Positions 1 to 5,254 are shown, numbered from the stretch's first letter. The stretch is 7,442 nucleotides of DNA from an uncultured Campylobacter sp. (GCF_938017615.1 NZ_CALIJA010000118.1:1-7442), one strand, 5' to 3'. Translations and numbers: made by a program. Notes: generated by a model from the letters alone, not told the origin.

Positions 1-1
1 C

Positions 2-256
2 ATGGACGAGAGCGCGGGCACGAACGATCTGCTCGCAAAATCTCAGGCGCGGCTGATTGCGGATTTTGGCGAGTTTGTTGCGTCTTTGGCTCCGCAGATG
101 CCGCAAAGCACCGAACGCGCGCAGGATGAGGTGATGAAATTTTTAGCGCTAAATTCCGATCTGCAAGCGGCGATCGAGCGCTTCGGAGATAAAATTTACG
201 AATACGAGCTTGAAGGCAGGATCGAAATTTTAGGCGCAAAGATCGTGGCAAAGTAG
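2..256 (+). CDS. dprA: DNA-processing protein DprA, C-terminal end (5' partial)
   Basis: The last 84 residues of DprA (Smf), the cytoplasmic protein that binds incoming single-stranded DNA during natural transformation and loads RecA on it. The first residues (ESAGTNDLLAKSQARLIADF) fit the end of the DprA Rossmann fold, where family members carry a GTN-x-L-hydrophobic stretch followed by 'a-x-LI-x-d'. Residues about 40-84 look like the small winged-helix tail: a helix (DEVMKFLALNSDL), then a charged helix and a final beta hairpin (YEYELEGRIEILGAKIVAK). The ATG at base 2 is almost surely an internal methionine, because the full protein is several times longer; the gene continues off the left edge. 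Position just before ruvX agrees with the dprA-ruvX order I recall from C. jejuni. Family call is from motif and context, not from a search. Confidence 0.82.
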   Translation: MDESAGTNDLLAKSQARLIADFGEFVASLAPQMPQSTERAQDEVMKFLALNSDLQAAIERFGDKIYEYELEGRIEILGAKIVAK

Positions 257-304
257 CCGATGATTGGCGTTTGCTCGCTATGACTTGCGCACCGCCTGCC
301 GGTA

Positions 305-429
305 CGGCTTGTTTGCACGGCGCGTAGTCTGCGCGGCCTGAGTTTAAATTTAGAAAAAGGCGGCTCGGTAAAATTTTACCTTCTGCAAGTAGCACTTGAG
401 CTTAAAACAAACCCGCGCGGCTTGTTTGC
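305..429 (+). repeat. Direct repeat CGGCTTGTTTGC, two copies 113 bases apart
   Basis: The 12-mer CGGCTTGTTTGC is found exactly at 305-316 and 418-429. A GTAG follows the second copy directly and lies close to the first (323-326). The second copy lies inside the loop of the 388-440 inverted repeat. It may mark a local duplication that has decayed. Confidence 0.5.
319..350 (+). terminator. Weak candidate terminator after dprA
   Basis: GGCGCG (319-324) can pair with CGCG-G-CC (332-338) with one bulged G and a 7-base loop, followed by a moderately T-rich stretch (GAGTTTAAATTT). It is the first GC-rich hairpin downstream of the dprA stop. The stem is short and bulged and the T run is broken, so this is a guess. 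Confidence 0.22.
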
Positions 430-440
430 GTAGTGCTACT
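388..440. repeat. 9-base inverted repeat with nested short hairpin
   Basis: AGTAGCACT (388-396) is the exact reverse complement of AGTGCTACT (432-440). Inside, CAAAC (409-413) can pair with GTTTG (424-428) around the self-complementary CCGCGCGG. The left arm also sits in its own small palindrome, CAAGT-AGC-ACTTG (386-398). The arms are direct observation; whether an RNA or DNA structure forms is inference. No T run follows, so it does not look like a classic terminator. Confidence 0.5.
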
Positions 441-980
441 CGCCCCACTTGCGGTAATGATCGGTTTGTGAATGCCGCGCGCAATTTGTAAATACTTTGC
501 GGCGCGGAATTTAAGTGTTAAAATGCATGAAATTTTCTGAAATAGCGTTTTAAATGTTTGCTTGCCTATCGTGCTAAATTTTTGCGGGTAAATTTGGCTG
601 CAGATTTCAGTGCGAGTGTGGTAGGCTGAATTTGCCACAAGGAAAAATTTTGATCGTAGCGGCAAAATTTTACGAGCTATAAAGTGCAGAGGGGCTGTAT
701 CTGCTCCGTCGCGTGAGTGTGGGTTTGCTTTAAAATTTTGATTTTGCGTGGGGTGGGTTGGTTGCACGTCCGGCACCTGCATGGCAGGATTTATGCCCGC
801 CGTGAGTTTGGGTGTCGCTTACGTGCAGCTCACGCGGACTCAGTGCGGATGCACCGAGCCGGGCGCGGCGATCGAAATTTTGGAATTTGAAGCTCGTGGC
901 ACGCTAAATTTAATAGCTCGCAAGCGGCGCGAGCGAGTGAAATTTATGTCAATTTCGTATAAAATTTCATAAATTCCGCA

Positions 981-1060
981 GCTAAATTATGTGATAAAAT
1001 TTAGCTATGAAATTCCGATCGCGGAATTTCCGCGATAGAATTTTAATAGCGGAATTCCGC
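981..1060. repeat. Cluster of three palindromes upstream of ruvX
   Basis: Three separate dyads lie in 80 bases: GCTAAATT (981-988) with AATTTAGC (998-1005), loop 9; GAAATTCCG (1009-1017) with CGGAATTTC (1022-1030), loop ATCG; and the perfect 12-base palindrome GCGGAATTCCGC (1049-1060). The last two share the core CGGAATT/AATTCCG. The last one lies 28 bases before the ruvX start and would fall in the leader of most plausible transcripts. They could be operator sites, RNA hairpins that affect ruvX translation, or a small dispersed repeat. Confidence 0.6.
1036..1041 (+). promoter_or_regulatory. Candidate -10 box for ruvX (TAGAAT)
   Basis: TAGAAT fits the Campylobacter sigma-70 -10 consensus, and that sigma factor does not need a -35 box. 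Transcription would begin near 1048, at the edge of the 1049-1060 palindrome, leaving a leader of about 40 bases. A competing -10 (TATAAA) lies at 958-963. Both are weak calls in an AT-rich spacer. Confidence 0.3.
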
Positions 1061-1076
1061 AAAATTTGATGTTAGC

Positions 1077-1082
1077 AAAGGA
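1077..1082 (+). promoter_or_regulatory. Ribosome binding site fixing the TTG start of ruvX
   Basis: AAAGGA lies 6 bases before the TTG at 1089. This spacing, and the family's usual N-terminus beginning a few residues before the DLG motif, support TTG rather than a later ATG. Confidence 0.7.
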
Positions 1083-1088
1083 TAAATT

Positions 1089-1481
1089 TTGATAGTTGCG
1101 ATCGATCTTGGGCTTAAACGTATCGGCGTGGCGGCGGCACCGGATGATAAGACGCCGCTTCCGTGCGATCCGATCCTGCGCAAAAACCGTATCCAGGCCG
1201 CGCGCGAGCTGAGTGAGTTGTTACGCGAAAAGGGCGCTGGCGTGCTAGTGCTTGGCGTGCCGCGCGGCGGGGCGAGCGAGGAGGAGATGAGCAGGCGCAT
1301 ACGCCACTTCGCCTCGCTGCTGGATTTTGACGGCGAGATAAAATTTCAAGACGAGAGCTTTTCGAGCGCCGAAGCGGCGGAGTTTGCGAGCAAAGGCGCT
1401 AAAGGTGGCGGCAAGGATCCGCGCTTTGATAGCATCGCCGCAACGATAATTTTGCAGAGGTTTTTGTCAAGCAAGGGTTAG
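1089..1481 (+). CDS. ruvX: RuvX/YqgF, putative pre-16S rRNA nuclease / Holliday junction resolvase-like
   Basis: 130 residues, close to the usual length for this RNase H-fold family. YqgF proteins act in the cytoplasm; in E. coli the family is tied to 16S rRNA 5'-end maturation, while structural similarity suggested a Holliday-junction resolvase, so the substrate here is not certain. Visible motifs: the first beta strand with the acidic DLG (D6-L7-G8), strand VLVLGVPRGG (52-61), the second acidic site in FQDESFSS (86-93; D88/E89), and the last acidic site in FDSIAATIILQRFL (113-126; D114). All expected acidic positions are present, so it should be active. The start is TTG with a good ribosome binding site. 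The gene is clearly more GC-rich than the flanking spacers (38 of 60 bases at 1201-1260 by hand count). Upstream is dprA, separated by a long spacer. Confidence 0.9.
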   Translation: MIVAIDLGLKRIGVAAAPDDKTPLPCDPILRKNRIQAARELSELLREKGAGVLVLGVPRGGASEEEMSRRIRHFASLLDFDGEIKFQDESFSSAEAAEFASKGAKGGGKDPRFDSIAATIILQRFLSSKG

Positions 1482-1510
1482 GCGCGTACGTGGCAACGTA
1501 ATTTACGCGC
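1482..1510 (+). terminator. GC-rich hairpin directly after the ruvX stop
   Basis: GCGCGTA (1482-1488) pairs exactly with TACGCGC (1504-1510) around a 15-base loop. An alternative inner stem, TACGT (1487-1491) with ACGTA (1496-1500), is also possible. The hairpin begins one base after the ruvX stop codon. No T run follows, so it may be a 3'-end stabiliser or a pausing structure rather than a full intrinsic terminator. Confidence 0.4.
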
Positions 1511-1642
1511 GGCGGCGCAAGAGGGTTGCCGCCCGTCCGCCTTATCGCTTTTTGAATGCTCGCGGATCTTATCTCGCCCATTAAAACGAAGAGAATTTAT
1601 GCGCGTCAAAAGTCGGTAAAATTTTATCGTCCGCCAAAGCTT

Positions 1643-1661
1643 GGCAAAATTTTGCTTTGCC
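1643..1661. repeat. Palindrome in the ruvX-hcp spacer
   Basis: GCAAAATTTTGC (1644-1655) is a perfect 12-base palindrome. GGCAAA (1643-1648) can alternatively pair with TTTGCC (1656-1661). It lies about 65 bases before the start of the next gene, a position compatible with an operator, but function is unknown. Confidence 0.4.
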
Positions 1662-1712
1662 TGCAAAGAGCTCATAGATTTGGTCTTGCACGGCTGAATT
1701 ATCAAAATTTAA

Positions 1713-1718
1713 AAGGAG
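1713..1718 (+). promoter_or_regulatory. Ribosome binding site choosing the start at 1724
   Basis: AAGGAG sits 5 bases before ATG 1724. The frame is open back to an ATG at 1556, but that start has no ribosome binding site and would put 56 basic, unlike residues ahead of an N-terminal hydrophobic signal. Confidence 0.85.
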
Positions 1719-1723
1719 TGAAA

Positions 1724-2410
1724 ATGAAAATTTTAGGATCGATCGTCGTTTTGCTCGTCGGAGCTTACACGCTCGCGCAGATATTTTTCCCGCAGGCGAT
1801 CTCGTTTGTCGGATGCGGCATCGGTAGGGCTAATTCGTGCGAAGACTACGGAGCGTATTTGCTTGAGGAGCGCGATTATGAGGCGGCAAAAAAGCCGTTT
1901 GAAAAAGCTTGTGAAGCGGGGCTAGAAAATAGCTGTGCTATCGCGGGGGATTTATATTATGACGAGCAAAATTTATATAAAACTACAAAAGATAAGGGCA
2001 AGTCCGCGCGGTTTTATTCCAAAGCGTGCGAGCTGGGAGCTGCCAAAGCTTGCTACAACGCTGCGATAATCTCTTATAAAAATGCCGATAAGAAAAATAC
2101 GTTCGCTTTTTTTGCCAAATCATGCGATTTAGGACTAGGTGAGGGCTGCTTAAACGCTGCGGTCGCTAGCTACGAAGAGAAAGACTATCAGGACGCTCTT
2201 AAGTTTTTCCTCAAATCTTGCGATGCTGCTTTGGCGGAGGGATGCCAAAGGGTAGGGCTAGCGTATTCAAAGAAGGAATTCGGCGAGCCAGACCTGGATA
2301 AGGCGATGATCTACTACGACAAGGCTTGCAAGCTGGGAGCGGAGTTTAGCTGCAACGTAGTAGCTGCTATGAATAAAATAAATGCAAGCGAGGTTAATGC
2401 TACTAAATAG
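1724..2410 (+). CDS. Sel1/Hcp-like cysteine-rich repeat protein, exported or membrane-anchored
   Basis: 228 residues. Residues 3-28 are a hydrophobic stretch (ILGSIVVLLVGAYTLAQIFF and following), so the protein enters the envelope. The rest is built from alpha-alpha Sel1/TPR-like units. All 12 cysteines fall in six C-x7-C pairs: 31/39, 63/71, 102/110, 134/142, 166/174 and 202/210. Typical units read 'AxxFxxKACExGxxxxC'. Spacing between pairs is 32, 39, 32, 32 and 36 residues. In the Helicobacter cysteine-rich proteins (Hcp), which have Sel1-like repeats, each such pair forms a disulfide clamping one helix pair, and several are secreted and touch the host immune system. Role here is unknown; scaffold or host-contact protein is inference. 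C31 sits in a lipobox-like SFVGC, so lipid anchoring is possible instead of a 31-39 disulfide. Start chosen by the ribosome binding site at 1713-1718. No clear partner gene. Confidence 0.85.
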   Translation: MKILGSIVVLLVGAYTLAQIFFPQAISFVGCGIGRANSCEDYGAYLLEERDYEAAKKPFEKACEAGLENSCAIAGDLYYDEQNLYKTTKDKGKSARFYSKACELGAAKACYNAAIISYKNADKKNTFAFFAKSCDLGLGEGCLNAAVASYEEKDYQDALKFFLKSCDAALAEGCQRVGLAYSKKEFGEPDLDKAMIYYDKACKLGAEFSCNVVAAMNKINASEVNATK

Positions 2411-3045
2411 ATGACAGGGCTAGCTAGATGATAATACGGCGAGATCGAAATTAATATAGAAATTTTGCGGAGCTTTATGGGATTTTATGAAATTTCGTGA
2501 AATTTTGTCTTTAAATTTTATTGCTGAGATTCCGCATATTGCGATAATGGCGATGGATAGCGATTTTAAAATTTCAGTATCTTAGAAGTTTAGAATTTAA
2601 TCTATGCTGTGGATTTTATTGACATAATTTTGACTTATCATAGACTTATCCATCGCGATATAGGGATTTCATCTTAATCTTAGTGCATCCCTGAAAGAGA
2701 AAAAATTGTTCAAACTAGCGAGTAGCTATGTAATCACAGCTGATATGGCAAAAATATCCGAAGAAGATCGCACGGGATAATTAATTTGCGAAGTAAATAA
2801 AATCAATTCACAAGGGAATGGGAATTTGTCAATAAATAAGTAAAATTATTCATTGCAAAGCAAGCAAAATCGATCTGTAAATGGGTAGATCAAGCTTAAA
2901 ACTAACTCGAAGTAGCCTGTAAATAAGATAAATTGCAAGCAAGATAAATTTTAAGTAGGCATATTGTAAGAAAGTAAAATTTTAGATGAGATAAGTGGGA
3001 TAAATCGATTTCAAATCACCGTAGAAGTTGGATGACGATCCTAAT
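2411..3045. other. 635-base AT-rich spacer, no convincing gene
   Basis: This separates the 3' ends of the plus-strand hcp-like gene and the minus-strand glcD gene, so it needs only terminators, yet it is long. It is much more AT-rich than its neighbours: hand counts give 16 G+C of 60 at 2821-2880 and 15 of 60 at 2941-3000. Every frame is broken by stops; the longest open pieces I found are about 32-39 codons (2487-2585, 2664-2780) and unrecognised. From about 2780 the plus strand is purine-rich with repeated words such as AAGTAAA, AATAAG and AAGATAAATT (twice, 2925-2934 and 2941-2950). A promoter-like site lies at 2619-2646. It may be a decayed gene or carry a small RNA; no clear terminator was seen for either flanking gene. 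Confidence 0.6.
2619..2650 (+). promoter_or_regulatory. Promoter-like TTGACA with phased direct repeats
   Basis: A perfect TTGACA (2619-2624) is followed after 16 bases by TAGACT (2641-2646), a poor -10. The 8-mer GACTTATC occurs at 2632-2639 and again at 2643-2650, exactly 11 bases apart, about one helical turn, covering the spacer and -10. Such tandem half-sites are typical of response-regulator binding. No gene follows on the plus strand, so a product would have to be an RNA or very small ORF. Confidence 0.3.
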
Positions 3046-4434
3046 TTAAAGCCCCATTTTTCCGGGATTTAAGATACCTTTTGGATCGAAAGCCCTTTTG
3101 ATTGCGCGAAATAGCTCCATCTCTGCTGCGCTAAAAGCTAGTGGCATAAATTCTGCTTTGCTTAGCCCAATGCCGTGCTCGCCGCTGAGCGTACCGCCAA
3201 GACCAACTGCAGCTTTGAAAATTTCGGTGATTGCGTCATGTCCGCGTCGCACCTGAGCTTCATCTTTTTTGTCGGCGACCATGACGTTGGTGTGGACATT
3301 GCCATCGCCCGTGTGCCCGAAGCAGGGCACGCGCACGCCGTATTTATCGCCGATGCGCGCGATACGGCGCAGTAGCTCGGGCAGCTGCGAGCGCGGGACG
3401 GTGATGTCCTCATTTAGCTTAAGCGTGCCGTAGATATTGATCGCCTGCGAGCAGTTGCGCCTCGCAAACCAAATGCCCGCACGCTCTTCTTCGCTTTCTG
3501 CGATGCGGAAGTAGCTCGCGCCGTTTTGAACGAAAATTTCTTTTATGAGCGCGAGCTCCTCCAAAAGCACCGCTTCTAAATTGCCGTCTGTTTCGCAGAT
3601 CAAAATCGCGCCCGCGCCCTTCGGCAAGCCTTTATGAAATTTCTCCTCGACCGCGGCTATGCACAGCGCGTCTAAAAATTCCATCGCCACGGGCGTGATA
3701 CCGGCTGCCATTGTCTTATACACGGCATTCATTGCTGCATCTACGCTAGGAAAAACGCCCATCGCGGTCTTTTTAAGCTTTGGCATCGGGATTAGTTTGA
3801 GCGTGATTTCGGTGATGACGGCAAGCGCGCCTTCGCTTGCGATTAAAATTCCTGCCACGTTGAAGCCTGCGACGTCTTTGATAGTGCGTTTGCCCGCTCG
3901 GATCACCTCTCCATTAGGTAGTACCGCACGCAGTGCCATTACATAGTCTTTGGTGATGCCGTATTTTGCGGCGCGCATACCGCCGGAGTTTTCGGCGACA
4001 TTGCCTCCTAGCGTGGAATAATCCTGGCTTGCGGGATCGGGCGGATAAAAAAGCCCGCGCGCTGCGGCTGCTTTTTGCAGATCGATATTTATGCAGCCGG
4101 GTTGGACTACGGCGAGTAGATTTTGCATGTCGATTTCTAGAATTTTATTCATATGTTTTTCAAATGCTAAAATCACTCCGCCGTTTGCGGCTAAAGATCC
4201 ACCCGTAAAACCGCTACCTGCGCCTCTTGGAACTACAGGGATTAAATTTTCGTTGCAGAATTTTAAAATTTGACTGACATCGTCCTCACTTCGCGGGAAA
4301 AGCACGCCGTCCGGCAGGCAGCGTCTTTTCGTCGCGTCGTAGCAGTATGCTGTGCGATGAGCCTCGTCAAAATAGGCGTTATCCGCGCCTAATAGATTTG
4401 TAAAAAACGCTCGCGCGGCGCTATTCATCGCCAT
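3046..4434 (-). CDS. glcD: FAD-linked 2-hydroxyacid oxidase, GlcD type (glycolate / D-lactate oxidase family)
   Basis: 462 residues, full length for the family. It uses FAD to oxidise a 2-hydroxy acid such as glycolate or D-lactate, probably passing electrons to the respiratory chain. The FAD-binding PCMH domain covers about 40-218: the phosphate-binding loop PRGAGSGFTGGS (69-80), PPDPASQDYSTLGGNVAENS (131-150) and GGMRAAKYGITKDYV (151-165). The C-terminal FAD-oxidase domain has FGHTGDGNVH (372-381) with its metal/substrate histidines, SGEHGIG (417-423) and the ending FDPKGILNPGKM (449-460). There are no iron-sulfur cysteine motifs and no GlcE/GlcF partners in view. The start overlaps the upstream gene's end by 14 bases; no strong ribosome binding site is seen, so translational coupling is likely. 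ATG at 4428 is a possible alternative start. The same neighbour pair (HP0508-HP0509) is known in H. pylori. The exact substrate cannot be read from sequence. Confidence 0.92.
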   Translation of the reverse strand: MAMNSAARAFFTNLLGADNAYFDEAHRTAYCYDATKRRCLPDGVLFPRSEDDVSQILKFCNENLIPVVPRGAGSGFTGGSLAANGGVILAFEKHMNKILEIDMQNLLAVVQPGCINIDLQKAAAARGLFYPPDPASQDYSTLGGNVAENSGGMRAAKYGITKDYVMALRAVLPNGEVIRAGKRTIKDVAGFNVAGILIASEGALAVITEITLKLIPMPKLKKTAMGVFPSVDAAMNAVYKTMAAGITPVAMEFLDALCIAAVEEKFHKGLPKGAGAILICETDGNLEAVLLEELALIKEIFVQNGASYFRIAESEEERAGIWFARRNCSQAINIYGTLKLNEDITVPRSQLPELLRRIARIGDKYGVRVPCFGHTGDGNVHTNVMVADKKDEAQVRRGHDAITEIFKAAVGLGGTLSGEHGIGLSKAEFMPLAFSAAEMELFRAIKRAFDPKGILNPGKMGL

Positions 4435-5149
4435 CTAAGCCCAGCAAATAGCGGTAGTGCTTGTCGTAGTCGCTGATCGGGCCATTAGTAAAGTCCCAAA
4501 TGACGGTCTTTATCTCGCCCACGCGTGAGTAAAATGGCAGCTGATAATAAGCTACGCTGCCGCTAGCGAACGTACGCAAAGGCTTGAAACTACCGCAGTC
4601 GGCAAATACACCTTGTTTATCCATCGCGATAAAAATCAGTCCGGCGCTGTTTTGCGCGCAAATTTTACGAAAATCGTCACGGCTCGGGTTTGGCTTGTGG
4701 TTGTAGCTAAGATAGGCGCCGCCAAGATCTGGGTGGATAAAATTTATATTCGGAAAAGCCTTGATAACCTGCTCGTAAATTTCAGCGTTAGGCGCGACGA
4801 TTATGGCACGGTCATAGAGGAAATTTAAGATCACTTTATCGCCGCTTGAGGGTAAAATTTTAGGCAGTGGCAGTGCCTCTTGAGCTAACATATCAAAGAC
4901 CTCAAATCGCACCTTTGCCTTGCCTGCGCTTTTTTGCGTCACGACTGCGCGCGCGATGATGGAGCTTGCGCCGCTACCGAAATTATGCATCACAACTCCG
5001 CTGCTACCTACGGCAATCGTAGGGCTATCTGTGATCTCGCCCGAACCATCCGTTACGCTAAGTAGGGCGGTTTCGTATCGCGGCATGTTAAATTCCGCCC
5101 CTATCGCCGCACTTAAAAATAGGCCTAAAATAAGTAAAGCTTTTTTCAA
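4421..5149 (-). CDS. Plasminogen-binding protein N-terminal domain protein (PgbA-like), secreted or periplasmic
   Basis: 242 residues, with signal peptide MKKALLILGLFLSAAIGA (1-18) and likely cleavage before E19. The mature part resembles the conserved N-terminal domain of H. pylori PgbA/PgbB; this call rests mainly on gene order (between csd3- and glcD-type genes, as HP0508 in H. pylori and Cj1214c in C. jejuni, from memory) and on features such as MHNFGSG (54-60), strand VILNFLYDRAIIVAPN (106-121) and FPNINFIHPD (132-141). Two cysteines (164, 185) could form a disulfide. The protein ends in GLDGDE, with no lysine-rich or coiled-coil tail; in H. pylori the C-terminal lysines bind plasminogen, so binding is not expected here. 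The conserved role of the domain itself is unknown; an envelope job linked to the neighbouring peptidase is possible. It starts with TTG (5149-5147), supported by AGGAG 7 bases upstream. Confidence 0.78.
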   Translation of the reverse strand: MKKALLILGLFLSAAIGAEFNMPRYETALLSVTDGSGEITDSPTIAVGSSGVVMHNFGSGASSIIARAVVTQKSAGKAKVRFEVFDMLAQEALPLPKILPSSGDKVILNFLYDRAIIVAPNAEIYEQVIKAFPNINFIHPDLGGAYLSYNHKPNPSRDDFRKICAQNSAGLIFIAMDKQGVFADCGSFKPLRTFASGSVAYYQLPFYSRVGEIKTVIWDFTNGPISDYDKHYRYLLGLDGDE

Positions 5150-5156
5150 AATTCTG

Positions 5157-5161
5157 CTCCT
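5157..5161 (-). promoter_or_regulatory. Ribosome binding site for the TTG start of the PgbA-like gene
   Basis: On the minus strand AGGAG stands 7 bases before the TTG codon at 5149. With the perfect signal peptide that begins there, this fixes the unusual start. Confidence 0.8.
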
Positions 5162-5179
5162 GGAATAAAATTTCGGCTA

Positions 5180-5185
5180 ATTATA
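5180..5185 (-). promoter_or_regulatory. -10 box for the PgbA-like/glcD transcript (TATAAT)
   Basis: The minus strand reads a perfect TATAAT here, preceded by GTTTTATG, matching the T-rich upstream context of Campylobacter sigma-70 promoters. Transcription would start near 5173, giving a leader of about 25 bases and covering both leftward genes. Confidence 0.65.
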
Positions 5186-5225
5186 CATAAAACTTTGAAA
5201 TTAGCGATAAAATTCCGCGGTATTT

Positions 5226-5254
5226 ACGAAATATAAGCGTTTTTTCGTTACAAT
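5226..5254 (+). promoter_or_regulatory. Promoter of the csd3-like/mgtE transcript with an inverted repeat
   Basis: TACAAT (5249-5254), after a T run, is a good Campylobacter-type -10, with a start point near 5261 and a leader of about 28 bases. Directly upstream, ACGAAA (5226-5231) and TTTCGT (5243-5248) form an exact dyad with an 11-base gap, ending at the first base of the -10. The dyad could be a repressor or activator site. The ribosome binding site of the gene is weak. Confidence 0.5.

Larger units (their letters stand above)
257..1088. other. 832-base spacer between dprA and ruvX, no convincing gene
   Basis: I find no gene here that I can support. The open frames at 402-782 (minus) and 748-972 (plus) have no recognisable motif, no good ribosome binding site and a composition that looks like translated spacer. 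The stretch alternates GC-rich patches (for example 286-340 and 900-935) with AAATTTT words. It holds a 12-base direct repeat, a 9-base inverted repeat at 388-440, a dense set of palindromes at 981-1060 and a possible weak terminator after dprA, each listed separately. Genes in this group are usually packed tightly, so the length is unusual. A decayed gene or an unannotated RNA are both possible; nothing in the sequence decides between them. Confidence 0.6.

Noticed and set aside
402..782. 126-codon open frame on the minus strand in the dprA-ruvX spacer
   Set aside because: No ribosome binding site, no recognisable domain, composition of translated spacer, and it overlaps the repeats and the opposite-strand frame at 748-972.
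748..972. 74-codon open frame on the plus strand before ruvX
   Set aside because: No ribosome binding site or motif; the product has no consistent protein character.
1043..1300. Minus-strand open frame opposite ruvX
   Set aside because: Antisense shadow of a well-supported gene with all YqgF motifs.
1478..1705. Minus-strand open frame in the ruvX-hcp spacer
   Set aside because: No motif and no binding site; it covers the hairpin and the leader of the real plus-strand gene.
1556..1723. 56-residue N-terminal extension of the cysteine-rich repeat protein
   Set aside because: ATG 1556 has no ribosome binding site, while ATG 1724 has AAGGAG at proper spacing and begins a hydrophobic export signal.
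2487..2585. 32-codon ORF (MKFREILSLNFIAEI...) in the AT-rich spacer
   Set aside because: Only a weak GGGA at short spacing, no known relative, and a length expected by chance.
2664..2780. Open stretch ending in ISEEDRTG, with possible TTG (2706) or ATG (2745) starts
   Set aside because: It reads somewhat protein-like and could be a gene relic, but has no good start signal and no recognised family; too short to call.
2780..3000. Possible CRISPR-like or tandem repeat array
   Set aside because: The words (AAGTAAA, AAGATAAATT, TGTAAAT) recur irregularly and inexactly; no fixed repeat length or spacer pattern.
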